Shown: positions 11,201 to 21,969, counted from the stretch's first letter. The stretch is DNA of 64,000 nucleotides from Alopecurus myosuroides (GCA_028641055.1 CM054057.1:331854482-331918481), one strand, 5' to 3'. Notes: generated from the sequence alone by a model not told the origin. A program made the numbers and translations.

Positions 11201-12002
11201 AACTTGTAGGGAGCTGATCCGAACGTTGTGATGTCCGATGAGTTGAGATGTGTCTCCCAAGGCTGTAACCATAGAGTCGAGGCGTATGAGAAGTATGATG
11301 TGAATGGGTATCGTTTCTATACATAGTTTCACCAGAACAGTCGGCCTAATGCAAAAACTATAAATACCGGGGATCTTCACAAAAAGGAGCCGGTGAGTTT
11401 GATTACTACAGAAGGTTACATAACGTATATGAACTGACATACAATAATACAAATATAGAACTCAAGCTCGTTGTGTTCAAATGCCACTGGTTCGACCAAA
11501 AGCATGGATAGAAAAGTACCCCTTCCATTGGGTTAGTTGAAGTCAAGCCTTCAACCACCTATAGCGGATCCGATGTATTCATTGTGGCCTACCAAGCCAA
11601 GAAAGTTTATTATTTGCCCTACCCATGTCAGAAAGAGGGACTCACGGGTTGGGAAGTCGTTTTCCAGGTGTCGCCACATGGGAAGCTACCCATGCCCTCT
11701 GACGATGATTATAACAACATTAACCCTAAAACATACGAGGGAATTTTCTATCAAGAGCAAGAGAACTTTGGGGACTTTGTCATAGAAGGTCTCAAGGATC
11801 TCGAGGACAATGCACCAACAGGGGTGAGGTAGTGGTGAATATAAAGGACATAGACATGCTCAACAAGTTGCAGGAGGAAAATAGCAGCGATGATGAGCCT
11901 CCACCGTGCGAGGAGCCTCCAACTTACTACACCCGTGATAGTGATGTTGATAGTGACGATGAGAACCTAAGAACTAATTATGAGAGTGATGATTCGTGGT
12001 GA
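8283..12002 (+). pseudogene. TNP2-like CACTA transposase, broken
   Basis: The apparent original start is ATG at 8283. The protein has an N-terminal Transpos_assoc-like zinc motif (CPCSHC), the large Transposase_21 region, a DUF4218-like region (10368-10920) and a DUF4216-like region (about 11458-11820). It would cut element ends. Visible lesions: TAA at 8334-8336 (codon 18), TGA at 10365-10367, TAG at 11324-11326, TAG at 11509-11511, and a frameshift near 11820 after which the frame resumes and ends at 12000-12002. A 73-bp GT-AG intron at 10922-10994 joins the frames cleanly. The following intron, ending near 11210, does not restore the frame, which may be another lesion. The longest open stretch is 8355-10367 (670 codons). 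Confidence 0.88.
10922..10994 (+). other. Intron in TNP2-like gene
   Basis: GTAAAA at the donor and TTTTAG at the acceptor bound 73 bases. Splicing fuses the DUF4218-like frame to a downstream frame beginning QFKDEMCSGM, as expected for this gene family. Confidence 0.65.
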
Positions 12003-12162
12003 TGGTCTTTTCATGTCTTTATTATGCTTAGTATTTATCTTTGTGCTTAGTATTTATTTATATCTTTATTATTATTTGCATTTATTTTCTAACATGCTTC
12101 TTAATTTCATGACATCTTTATGCTTACTGGTTACCCGTTCTCAATGCAGGTGATCCACCAAT

Positions 12163-14625
12163 ATGAGCCAAGGCAAAGAATCATCGGCCACTTTGCTGAA
12201 CTCGATGCGCTAGAGGAAGCCTACCAAAAGTAAAAGGGAGCCTGTTCCGAACCCGAGATACACTACTGACGATGGTGGGAGCAGAGGTGGAGGACGAGGG
12301 GGAGTTGTTGTTCCACTCTCTCCGAGGGGAGGACTAGGGAGAGGTGGAGGACGAGGGCGAGGTGGCGGACGAGCACTAGTAGAGGGTGGTGACATACCCT
12401 CCGCTTCTGGCGACGTGGCTTCAAAGTCCCGTGAGTTGGCGTCTCGAGACGAGGAGACGCAGTATCGCGACGAGGGGATGGTGTCTGGCGGCGAGGGGAC
12501 GGTGTCTCGTGGCGAGGGTTCCACGAAGAAGCCACATATTCGTGGGGAACCGACTGTCCCCGATGAGTCCAAGATGCCTAAAACTGAGGAGGAGAAAGTT
12601 CTTATTGTGCCTAACGGCATTGAGTAAGTTACTATACTAATTTTGAACACGCCATTTCATTTGTATCAAAACAATTTGACATGTACTAATGTTTGATTAT
12701 TCTGCAGCAACTGGACATTTCCACCGGGGAGCCGTGTTCCTAACACTTTGCTTGGAGCTCTGATTAGGAAGTACTGGCCGGGCTTGTACACTATGGTCCC
12801 CAACAGCGAGAAGAAGCTAGCTCACCATTGGGTAGACTATGAGTCTGCCGATTTCCCGGGCTTCGAGACAGCTTCTGACACCGTGATCAGCACGTTCTGG
12901 GTAAGGCGAGTTTTTCCAATTACGTTCATAGTTGATGCCCCCACCATGCTAACTCATTACTCTCACAATATTTTTATGCATGTTTACAGAGATTCTTTAG
13001 GGTGCTTCCGGAGTATCAGGCCTCGGTGAATAAGACTGTGCGGGGGGCTTGTAAGAAGCTGACACGACAACAGTTCTACAATATAAAGCATACCTGCATC
13101 AATCAATTCAGTTCTGAGAAGTTCGGCAAGACGGCGCCGAAGCATGAGAATGTGATTGAAGAGCCTCCGATGACTTTGGAAGATTACATCGCGGTAAGTA
13201 AAAATTGTCAATGGTATCATATGTTGCTGCTAAATTGCAATTGTATTATCTGTTCTTCAAAATGAGTCTTGAATTTTTCAGGTTATGCCCCAGTGGGCCG
13301 ATGGTAAAGAGGACGCATGGGAGGCAATGGTGGCAATATGGCTCAGGCAGAACGAGGAGTTCAAAGCCATAAGCGAGAGGAATAAGGAAAACCACGACCA
13401 CGAGGGGACACACTGTGCAGGAGCCCACAACCAAGCTCGCTTCAAGGAAAAGATGGTATGTACATACATCGAACAACATACATTTATTCCCGTCATGTTT
13501 CTATCTGGTATGCATACCATTTCTTTGGCGATGCATGAGTCCATCACGGGGAATGCCCCTCTTAAGGACATGAAAGCATGGGAGAAGATGAGGATCAAGA
13601 GGCCCGATCCATCCAAGCCTCAGCCCTCGCTTCTAGAGTACTTCGGCAGCGCCAGGGAGGACTTAGATAGGTACTCCGCGACGTTCCGGGGTTTTCATCC
13701 ATGGGTGAATAACCCTATTCAGCAGGAGACCGACGTGAGGGATTTGGTCGTGGGCGGGAACAGCAGGGAGCATGGCCGTCTTCGCTGCCTTGATTAGGTG
13801 ACCCCACGTACTCCCGAGTTGAGACTCACGCTATCAAGGCCACCCTCACCGCCGACGGAACCTCGCCGAAGTAAGTTTTTCTCAATCTCATTCTCCTTTC
13901 GACATTTCTTCCTTAGTGGCTAACTTGACGAGATTCAACTTACATCAAGATTCATTTTTCTTGATATTGTAGTCTTCTTTCGGCGAGGCCTTCGATGCCG
14001 TTATGGCGGAGTACTCTGTTGCGTATCAGGAGTGGGCACAGAAGAGAGAGACCTATGACGCCTGGGAAGAGCTGCGCGATGCGGTAAGTTTCACCCTTTT
14101 CATTTTGCAAATGATGACAAGTCCTATTTTCCCCTACTTTGAACTTTTATTTCCGCAAAGCCTAACATCAAAACTATCTTGTAGGCGGACGAGAGGTTTT
14201 ATGCCACTAGAGAGCGGGTTCCATTACCAATTGCACGACCACCTAGGCCTGGGCTGCCGCCACCGTTTCCATCGAAGGAGGACTTCACTCACATAGGCTA
14301 CCCGATGACACCGGTAAGTTACTTGCCAAACCAGTTGTTACTGCTGTCATGTCCCCGCCAAGTTGCCAACTTCTGCCAAAAAAATGCATGTAGGGATCGG
14401 GACACTCCCTTTGGCCGTGCTGATAGCTCGCCAAGTCGCACGATCACACCGTTTCATCCCGCTCCTGGTGCATCGCCGAGTCCGTCGCGCGAGATCGATT
14501 CCCGTGGTACTCCCTCGCCGAGTTCCGGGCATGGTTTGACGGCGGGTACCCAGCACAGAGCGTCACCTATTCTCACTCGGCCCGAGATGGACACATCGAG
14601 CTTCCGTGAGATCGAGCTAGGATGA
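12163..14625 (+). pseudogene. CACTA second gene, Transposase_24 / TNPA-side protein, broken
   Basis: A multi-exon gene following TNP2. Exon 1 starts at ATG 12163 and encodes a Gly/Arg-rich region (repeated GGGRG); exon 2 is 12708-12900, exon 3 12990-13193 and exon 4 from 13282 to about 13455, all with GT-AG borders. Exons 2-4 carry the Ptta/En/Spm (Transposase_24) type region (NWTFPPGSRVPNTLLGALIR, later QFYNIKHTC). Later exons (about 13980-14083, 14185-14312 and from about 14394) end in a Ser/Pro-rich tail with stop at 14623-14625. Lesions: TAG at 12211-12213 (codon 17) and a probable frameshift near 13797. The exon between 13456 and 13560 is uncertain. Products of this gene type are thought to bind element ends; its state here is inactive. 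Confidence 0.8.
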
Positions 14626-14819
14626 TCGATCTTTGTATGCATTATAGATATTGTTCGGATGATTTTGTACTTTGTACGATGTTTGGATGATATGGATATG
14701 ATGTTTGCATGTTGTTTGTGTTATTTCTAGCATGTTTATAGTTTTTTCTGCAATTTAAATCTTCTTAAATCCTGCCTGAAACAAAACAGTGCAGCACAAC
14801 GGAAAAAAAACTGGCTGTT

Positions 14820-15135
14820 TATACGCCGACGGCATCACCGTCGGCCTATTCTCGTTACAAGCCCAGGTGCGGCCCATAGGCCGACGGCTTCACCGTCGGC
14901 GTCTCACGCGCCTGCTCGGCCCAGCAAAGGACACGTGGCCTGAAAGGCCGACGGCCCGGCCGTCAGCGTCTCGTGCGCGAACAGGCAGCCCGTAACGGGC
15001 TCTGTGGGGCCCACCTACACCTCTACGCCGAGGGGCTGGGCATACGCCGACGAGCCTATACGCCGACAACCACCATCGGGCCACCTATGCGCCGACGGTG
15101 GCCAGCCGCCGGCGTATGGACAACGTGCTGCAGTG
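14820..15135. repeat. CACTA right subterminal and terminal repeats
   Basis: Several CCGACGG / CCGTCGGCG motifs, some as close inverted pairs (14823-14848, 14880-14900, 14947-14970), precede the right terminus. This mirrors the left end and supports the element boundaries. Confidence 0.8.
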
Positions 15136-15138
15136 GGG

Positions 15139-16260
15139 GGGTGGGAGAGGGGGTGGCGGCGGTCGGGGGGAGTGGATGCCAAGACAGGGGCTCGGGGGCC
15201 GGCGCTGGGCCGGCGGGCGATTTGAGGTGGGTGGTGCGGTGGCAGTGGGCCTCCGCATGCTCCTGCAGGGAGGGCTGCTCACACGATGGGCTTGGCAGGC
15301 CCTAGCAGTGTTTGGCTGTGGCGGGGCATCGCCGGCGCTGCTGCATCGGCGTCGAGGTGGTGCAGGCGGTGGTGGTGTGGTGGCTGCCTGCCATGGGTGG
15401 CGAGGATGTCGTTCTCGATGGATGTGCGCCATCGTGGTGGCTGCTATGGTCGGGCAAGGAGGTCATCGGGCACACGGAGGTTGTGGTCGGGTAGTGGAGC
15501 TCGGGCCAAAGTCTTCTCCGGTCTTGGTTGGAGCCGGCAGCCGCGACGGTCCGTCGTCGCGATCCCTTCTTGGAGGCGCTGTCGGGAAGCTTCCGCCACC
15601 TACCCGGGGAAGTGGAAGCCGGGGCGGCGGCCCCGGAGATGTTTCTGGTCTGGGTATGCGCTTGGCGTGGCAAGAGATGCCATGGTGGCCGTGGCTGGCG
15701 GTGCTGGTGGGATGGCTGGTCTGTGTTTGGCGACTTGCGGGGTTCGCGGCTCATCGTCGGGCGAAAGCCCTGCCCCGATGTCGGCCGGGGCCGACGATGG
15801 TGACGCCTCTGGGCGCCACGTCCTTCTTGAAGGCGTCATCGAGGCGGTGCTCTTTCTTCTCCAAGCCGGGTTCTCCGGGAGAAATCCTAGATCCTCGCGG
15901 GACCGGGCGAGGGTGGCGCTCCTCTGTTGCTTGCCCTTTGTGGCCTCGCCTTGGATGCTCCACCTTCCGAGGGAGCTGTGGGTTGGTGGTTGACGGCGAC
16001 GATTCTTCGTCTTCGGCTAGGTGGTGCGCGGCCCTGGGGCCGGCGTGGACGTCGGAGCGGGCGGCTCCGGATCTTCGACTTTCGTTGAGTTTATCCCCGC
16101 CGTGTTTTCGTGTCGGCTAGGGTTGTTCGGGCAACATGGCCGTTGGCTCGTTTCGGGACGCGGCCTTGGGGCCGGCGTGGATGTTGGAGCGGCGGTTCCG
16201 GAATTCTCCTTGCGTTGAGCCTGCCTCCTCCGTGTTTGGTGTCGGCTATGGTCGCTAGGG
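15139..16260 (+). mobile_element. GC-rich LINE-3'UTR-like block, truncated
   Basis: No stable gene is seen, although GC richness opens long frames on both strands (for example 15098-16120). The phrasing, with repeated 'TTCTTGGAGGCG', 'GGGCGAAAGCCC' and 'CTTCTTGAAGGCGTC' motifs, resembles the long GC-rich 3' UTR of grass LINEs. No poly(A) is present: the block ends where the CML copy 2 flank begins (16278). The CACTA element is inserted at its left side. Identity is by resemblance only. Confidence 0.45.
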
Positions 16261-16428
16261 TGACATGGCCGTCGACTAGTTTTCGTTCTCACAGCTATCA
16301 CAACGAAGAGCTCAAAGTGAAACAATGAATGAATGAACACGTGATAGTACTGTACATAGGCGACCGATGAAGTAAACATGGTACATCTAGAAAAGAAAAA
16401 TGTGATGAGATGCGAGAGAGTCGATGGA

Positions 16429-16875
16429 TCAGGCCATCATCATGACCCTGAACTCGTCGAATGAAAGCGCGCCGTCGCCGTCGAGGTCAAACCTGCAGAT
16501 CATGGCCTTGCACTCCTCCATGCCCAGCTCGTGCGACCCTATCCCGCTCAGCGTCCGCCTCAGGCTCGCCGACGTGATCATCGTCATCACCGTGTCTTCT
16601 GTCGCGTACATCCCGAACGCCTCCCTCATGCACTTTCTCCTGACCACGTCGTCGACGTCTTCATGGGCGCCGGTGGCTAGCCTCGTGAACTCTTCTTGGT
16701 TCAGCAGCCCGTCGCCGTCGGCGTCCACTGCGGCGAGGATCGCCGCCGCATCGACCTCCGACACGTCTTCGTCCAGGATCGAGGCTAGGCCGTGCCGCAG
16801 CTCGGAGGCGGACACCTTAACGTCGCCATCCTTGTCGAAGGCGGCGAACACCGACGATGCCTCCATGACCATCAT
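16429..16875 (-). CDS. Calmodulin-like EF-hand calcium-binding protein, copy 2
   Basis: A 148-residue paralogue of the gene at 4965-5411, intronless and intact. The first calcium loop reads DKDGDVKVSASE: the near-invariant Gly at loop position 6 is Val (two base changes, codon at about 16819-16821), which should weaken that EF-hand. The second loop (DADGDGLLNQEE) and the last (DLDGDGALSFDE) are normal, and the third is degenerate as in copy 1. The start is ambiguous between MMVMEASS and MEASSVF (base 16866); the latter is conserved in all copies. The promoter upstream of the TATA box is replaced by foreign sequence, so expression may differ from copy 1 or be lost. Confidence 0.9.
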   Translation of the reverse strand: MMVMEASSVFAAFDKDGDVKVSASELRHGLASILDEDVSEVDAAAILAAVDADGDGLLNQEEFTRLATGAHEDVDDVVRRKCMREAFGMYATEDTVMTMITSASLRRTLSGIGSHELGMEECKAMICRFDLDGDGALSFDEFRVMMMA

Positions 16876-17010
16876 GATCGAGTGAGTAAACTATTCGATT
16901 TTGCTTCCTTTTCACTAATTTTTGTGGCTACCTGAATTTGGAGTTGGCAACTTAATCTGCGTGCCTTGAAACTGGAAACGGTTGATGATAATATGGAGCG
17001 CGTGTTGTGG

Positions 17011-17016
17011 TATATA
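17011..17016 (-). promoter_or_regulatory. TATA box of CML copy 2 at the homology breakpoint
   Basis: TATATA sits at the same distance from the start codon as in copy 1. Directly upstream in the gene's sense (from 17017) the sequence no longer matches copy 1 and starts with GAGAAAATTCCAAAAAACC. Confidence 0.55.
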
Positions 17017-17350
17017 GAGAAAATTCCAAAAAACCACTACAATTTAGCATGAAATCCAAAAATCCACCGGTTTTGAACCAAATCGCAAATATCCACCACA
17101 ATTGCGCTCGAAGCGTTTGATTCGCTCCGATTGTCGAATTGAGCCGCGGTAATAGCGTTTATGATCAGTGGGACCCATTGTCAGGGCTGACGTGGTGAAG
17201 CGGGCACACGCGGCTGGACCCGCCGTTAACGCCCATTAACAACCCTATCGACCGGTCGTAAAGTTGACCGTTTTCACTACTCGCGTCGAAGCTCAGTCGC
17301 GCGTTCTTCTCTCCCTCTCTCGCCTCGGACTGGTCACCGCCGCAAGCGCC

Positions 17351-18310
17351 ATGCCGTCCTGGAACGATGGCGAGAGCAGCACCGCTGGCGGCAGCAGCGG
17401 AAGCCTCCTCTCCGAGTTCCAATCCAAACGCATTGTGAGTACTTCTCTCCCCCGTCTGTCTCGTCCGTCGGTTAGGGTTAGGGTTGGGAATTGGGGAATT
17501 TAGTTCGAATCTTCGCTTAAATTCGTCGATTTCATTCGGTTGAGTGAGTACATCACATGGATTTCATTCGATTGTACCATATTTAGGTTCCTGAGATATT
17601 CTACGACCCAAACTTTGAGGGAATGGAGGATGCCCAGTTCAAAAGCAAGGAACTATGCGAACATTCCTTGAAACTTAAGAAATATGTGTGCTTTGAAGGG
17701 ACATACATTGGAAGAAGCTTCCTTGGGTGCTCATATATGGTATAGCTCAATTTTGGTTAATGCATTCTGTTTTCTTATGTGTGCGCATATGCTATAATTA
17801 TACTGTGTTCGTATCTATGATTATCAGTAGCTATGATTAGCTACACTTAGCAGTTATGCAAGATATAATTAGTTGGGAAATATATTTATAGTTATTAGTT
17901 AACCTTCTGCAGGATGGGTCTGTATGTGCACATGTGGAGTGGATTGATCTAGTGTGGCCACCCCATGTTGGGAATTGTTTGTCTAAGCTGTGGGGTTTGT
18001 ATGACCATGAACAAAATAGAAGGCTAGGGGAAAATTGTAATGCTGTTGAGAAGTACTATAAGCTACACAAAGAGAAGGAGCAGGTGGAATAATTAAACAA
18101 GAATCTCCAGGCTGAGCTGGAGGATGCAATAAAGGAACACCAGACTGAAGCAATTTCTCAGAGCCTTGTTGATGTGCACAAGTTGCTGAGGGATAAAGCA
18201 CTAAAACAGAGAGATGATCTAAAGGAAGATAAAAAAACTGGAGTACTATGTTGCTAAACTGTTGAAGGCAGGAGATGCAACCAAGGATAAGCTCCCGACA
18301 TTATTGGATG
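17351..18310 (+). pseudogene. GRF-type zinc-finger protein pseudogene
   Basis: Three exons with GT-AG borders (17351-17434, 17587-17739, 17913 onward) give a protein starting MPSWNDGESS. It contains a GRF-like finger (LCEHS, then GRSFLGC, then VCAHVEWID) and continues into a Leu/Lys/Glu-rich, probably coiled-coil tail. GRF fingers bind nucleic acid; small genes of this kind are common in Triticeae genomes and may be TE-borne. A TAA at 18090-18092 cuts the protein at 138 residues, and a 7-A run at 18231-18237 shifts the frame further on; without both, the tail would continue to about 18300. The region upstream (from 17017) with AATTCCAAAAAACC-type repeats could be the end of a Mutator-like element, but no partner end was found. 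Confidence 0.65.
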
Positions 18311-18539
18311 CCCGAAGATACCCAATTCGGCATATCCTCGACATACCCGATTGTGTGCGTCCACAACTATCGGCCCATGGGGCTTCAAGGGGGCGGGTCA
18401 AGAAGCTTCACTTTCCGCTGACACCGTAAAACATGTCGTTGCTTGCGATTTCCATGGTGTTAGTAGAGGCAGGGAATATGAAGATGGCTATGTTCGGAAG
18501 ACCAAAAGGTCTCTATGGCACATTTCGAGCTAGATGCTA

Positions 18540-19137
18540 CGCGACGAGGGTGGCGCGGACCTGAATGTGACGAAGACTTCACTTCACAGGCTACTGTGCG
18601 GGCACTGCTGCGGGTTGTTCCTGTCCAAACCACACACATGATGCATTTGACCCTAGTAATTGATGCTTTGTAGCATCGACCTTAGCGAGTGTCAGCACTG
18701 GCAGACTTCATTTTTGGTGGCACTTCTTCGAGTATCCGTTCTCGATATTCAGGGTGAAAGCTCTAGGTCCGATTTTTATTATTTATACATGGCAATGGCG
18801 AAACCTTCCTTGTTGAAGGAATTTCCTAAAGAGCGTGGATTTTCTCCTTGGTGAAGATCTACAATTTTCGATTATGCGAGGATTACGCAAGGGCATAGTT
18901 CTCTTCTTAGAGGCGTCACTTTTCTAGAACCTACTATATAGTCCTGGTGTTGTTTGGTGGTGGTTTGGATCCTGTTGCTGCCGGGAATTGATCACTTGGG
19001 TGGGTCTCTTGTTTTTTTTTCTTCGTTTTCTTTTTTTGCTATGTGCATTTTTGATGTATGACTAGTTATTATCATTTCTCCAAAGTCGAGTGCAATTGGT
19101 ACCTTCTTGATAATAATATATTCACTTCATAAAAAAA
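18540..19137 (+). mobile_element. LINE 3' UTR fragment with short poly(A)
   Basis: The sequence has the wording of a grass LINE 3' UTR (GGGTGAAAGCTCTAGGTCCG, TTAGAGGCGTCACTTTTC) and ends with TTGATAATAATATATTCAC followed by an A run near 19131-19137. It is 5' truncated and carries no ORF2 sequence. Its left junction is not clear, and it may have interrupted the GRF pseudogene. Confidence 0.6.
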
Positions 19138-19653
19138 TACAAATAGTTTTATTCCATATAGGGCCCCGTAGACATACTTGACAACCACGTGACTGACGTG
19201 CAAAACCAACGTCAGCAAAAGTAGAAAAAGGCGAGGGAACAAAAAAGAACACTATGATGGTCAACGAAGAAACGAAGAAGAAGACAAAACAATGAAGTCA
19301 AAGATGCTGGAGATAAGAAGAGGGCAATCATGGTGGTGGGATGAGTATACCTCCGACGGGGCCTGGTCAGATGCAGGCATACGGGATGGCTGAATGAGAA
19401 GCTACTGAAAGTGTTACAATTTGCATTTGAAGAACATAGTTTACAGAGGGAAGCAATGTCTCTAGCCGAGGTATTGATTTAATATACTGATTAGGATGAA
19501 GACAATTAAGTCTAGCTCAAGAATGAGCGGTAGAGAACTGGTACAATTTTGTATAGGTTGTGTGCTAAAAAAGTTCGAAGTCATTTTGAATGTGCACTTG
19601 TGGGCGTTGGTGTTGCCAGGCATGAACATAAATACTGCCTGTATGTTATATAC
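19138..19653. other. Region with no recognisable feature
   Basis: About 500 bases with no convincing ORF or repeat. Confidence 0.4.
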
Positions 19654-19655
19654 TA

Positions 19656-19798
19656 CTCCCTCCGTTTCTAAATGTAAAATGTTTTAGCCCTTTTTCATAT
19701 ACACACATGTCTATATGTATCTAGACAACTTTTAGTGCACATGTTCACTCATATTAGTATGTATCTAGACAATATCTTATATTTAGAAACGGAGGGAG
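19656..19798. mobile_element. Stowaway MITE, 143 bp
   Basis: The ends are CTCCCTCCGTTTCTAAAT and its inverse ATTTAGAAACGGAGGGAG, flanked by TA (19654-19655 and 19799-19800). The interior also folds (TGTATCTAGACAA occurs twice). Confidence 0.92.
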
Positions 19799-19800
19799 TA

Positions 19801-19970
19801 GCTCCTATCAAAATATAAGTATCAAAATGTAAGATGTTTTAACGTTTTCTAAAATACACGTATCTAGACATGTTTTAATGTGTAGATTCATTCGCATATT
19901 GGAATAAAACACATCTAGATACGTGAAGTATAGAAAACGTTAAAACATATTACATTCCGATACAGAGGGA
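19801..19970. mobile_element. Second Stowaway-like MITE abutting the first
   Basis: A degenerate inverted repeat: AATGTAAGATGTTTTAACG near the left end pairs with CGTTAAAACATATTACATT near the right end, and the right terminus reads ACAGAGGGA. The left end is weak (CTCCTATC). It begins one base after the TA of the preceding MITE. Confidence 0.65.
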
Positions 19971-21171
19971 ATATATATGTTAATCCCTCGTGTTCGGAGG
20001 TTTGAATTTTAGTACTGAAAGAATGTTTTGTTGAACAACTCGCTGTATCTATATCTGTTGCTGGTCTATGGTTTCCTTCCGTAAGCTGTGCCTTTTGCCC
20101 CATATTGGCGTCGGGACGTTAGGTACATGTATGCATGATCATAGTGATGTTGTTTTTATTGTTCTTAGCTGGACACGTTCATTGACATCAGGTACCTGCG
20201 AGCGTTGACATGAAAGAACCGCGTGCGTCCATTAATATTGATCTAACCTACCCCATTCCATTAATTAGAAGTGTTGAATGGTCGTAGCATGAACTACTGT
20301 ATGAAGTTACAAGTAGTGTGATTTATATGGAGTCAGTCAACGAAGGTGATGGATGACCGACATCAGAAGATTAATTTACTTGTGTTATCGGAAATTAGTT
20401 GGCTCCTTCGAGCAAGCGCAACTCTAGATGTAGCTAAGGAAAAAATCCCGATTTACGTCTAACGAGACAAACGTGCTCCACCGTTTAGACTCAACTCGTG
20501 GACCCAGTTAAACATAGCATACTCCACTTTTCCCACCAACCTCGGCCTCCTCCTGCGAACGAAATCCCAAAGATTGAATAGAAATAATAGTTTATTCAGC
20601 TGGGGGTGTGTCTAGTACTAGACTCGATGCATGCAATCTTTTTCTTAGCACTACCTGCAGCGTTTAGACATAGGTCTAAACCTTCTTAGACTCAGGATTT
20701 TCATCACGTTGCACACACTCTTCTAGGGACACACATAAAACTAGATACCAGGCTGGGGGCATTGCGTTCACATCCCGTGGCGGCGGTGGGGCGTGGGGGC
20801 ACATTGTTTTACTGGATGGAATTTACGCATGTATTCAAACGAGGGCGTTGTCTATGCAATTTATCGGTGATTTCGTCTTTGTTTCGCCTCTTCTCAATTA
20901 AGAAGATTTTACAAGCAAGGTCTAAAAGCTCCAATATATGGTCTCACTTCTGATTTTTCCTATTACAATGCTCAGCATGGAGCTCACGTTCCAGAAAATC
21001 AACATTGCCCTCGTTCCAAATCTCCTATGATACTAGCATCATAAGCAAGGTCATAGCTAGTCTTTGATTTCCATTTGGATTAACTATTGAGAACAACCAA
21101 TCCTATCTGGCCAAGCACTTGTATGGGAGGGATCAAAATCAAACCAAGCCAAAATCCCACTCTAATTAAAT
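19971..21171. other. Region with no recognisable gene
   Basis: About 1.2 kb without coding or repeat signals I can name. Short frames at 19915-20103 and 20762-20953 look random. Confidence 0.4.
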
Positions 21172-21393
21172 TCACAAAGTATACTTGCACTGTAAAATGG
21201 TGTGTGCCGTCGACTTTAGATCTCTTTTCCAAAGTTGACAAATGTCGTAATTTGGCCAACCTCTACGTCGTAACCTGTCAGCCGTCCATACCCGTTCCTG
21301 TAAAATTAGCCGCACAAGGAATTTGCATTTCGGAGGAGCCCAATTGCTCCGCACAACTGGTTTCATAATCGTGGAAATCGTCTCTTTTTTCAA
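21172..21393 (-). pseudogene. LINE ORF2 C-terminal (zf-RVT) fragment
   Basis: A 73-codon minus-strand frame includes WAPPKCKFLVRLILQERVW and TADRLRRRGWPNYDICQLW, the hallmark start of the zf-RVT region of grass LINEs. The rest of ORF2 is absent, so this is an isolated fossil. It is not part of the plus-strand LINE tail at 21729-21969. Confidence 0.75.
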
Positions 21394-21728
21394 GTGTACA
21401 TCCTGAGAGACATATTATTTTCATAGAAGAAGATGTCAAGATGCAGAGTTATAAGGCGGCTGGCACATGCGCATATGATGCAATCCACCACCCTACACCG
21501 CACAACTGATCACTCGTGAACCCTCCACCTGTCCACCTGCCGAAGACTACCCTGAATATCCCCTTGATGCCGCTAGGTTTCAAGTAATGTCGCCGGACAC
21601 CGTTTCTCTGAGGTGCATGTCAAGAAACATTACCCAAAGGTCGAAACTCTTTCATGCATTGGATGCAAATCATAAAGGTAATGTACGTTAATGACGTTGA
21701 CAAAAAAAATCTTGTGGCCGTTTTTGAC

Positions 21729-21969
21729 TCTACACGGTTGGAGGACTCGGCGAGCGCTATTTTTACCCTTCATGTATGGCAGCATAATCTCGGATTGGTT
21801 CTCCAGCAGTTTAGCCGTCTTTACAATTTCTAATGATAATATATAATTCGCCTTTTATTTTTATTGTTTTGACTCGTTTGTGGACGTGTGGTTGTGTGCA
21901 TCCTGACTATGCAGAGGCCGGGTACTTGCTTAAAATCTTTAAGTAATAAAGTTCCTGTTATCGAAAAAA
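21729..21969 (+). mobile_element. Severely 5'-truncated LINE 3' end with 13-bp target duplication
   Basis: The block ends ATGCAGAGGCCGGGTACTTG, then AATAAAGTTCCTGTTATCG and a short A tail, typical of grass LINE 3' termini. It is flanked by perfect 13-bp copies of GGCCGTTTTTGAC at 21716-21728 and 21970-21982. Only 241 bases were integrated. Both boundaries are therefore defined by sequence. Confidence 0.85.

Larger units (their letters stand above)
6779..15135 (+). mobile_element. CACTA (En/Spm) DNA transposon, complete ends, 8.36 kb
   Basis: The left end is CACTACAGGACAAC and the right end, read inversely, is CACTGCAGCACGTTGTCC. GGG lies outside both ends (6776-6778 and 15136-15138), the 3-bp duplication of CACTA elements. 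Both ends carry short motifs in both orientations (CGCCGACGG and CCGTCGGCG). The interior has the usual two genes in the same direction: a TNP2-like transposase (8283-12002) and a TNPA-side Transposase_24-type gene (12163-14625). Both contain stops, so this copy cannot move by itself but could be mobilised in trans. The sequence on both sides is GC-rich and may be one pre-existing element split by the insertion. Confidence 0.9.
16278..17017. repeat. Duplicated CML block, copy 2
   Basis: This matches 4806-5562 across the 3' flank, coding region, leader and TATA box. Upstream homology stops immediately beyond the TATA motif, where unrelated sequence begins. Confidence 0.85.

Noticed and set aside
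15098..16120. 340-codon plus frame
   Set aside because: It crosses the CACTA right boundary and lies in GC-rich repeat sequence with equally long frames in other phases; no domain seen.
17017..17350. Complete Mutator-like element starting at 17017
   Set aside because: The AATTCCAAAAAACC sequence looks like a possible terminus, but no inverted partner was found in the window.
17470..17490. Telomere-like GGTTAGGGTTAGGG
   Set aside because: Only two units, in an intron of the GRF pseudogene, and the plant telomere unit is TTTAGGG.
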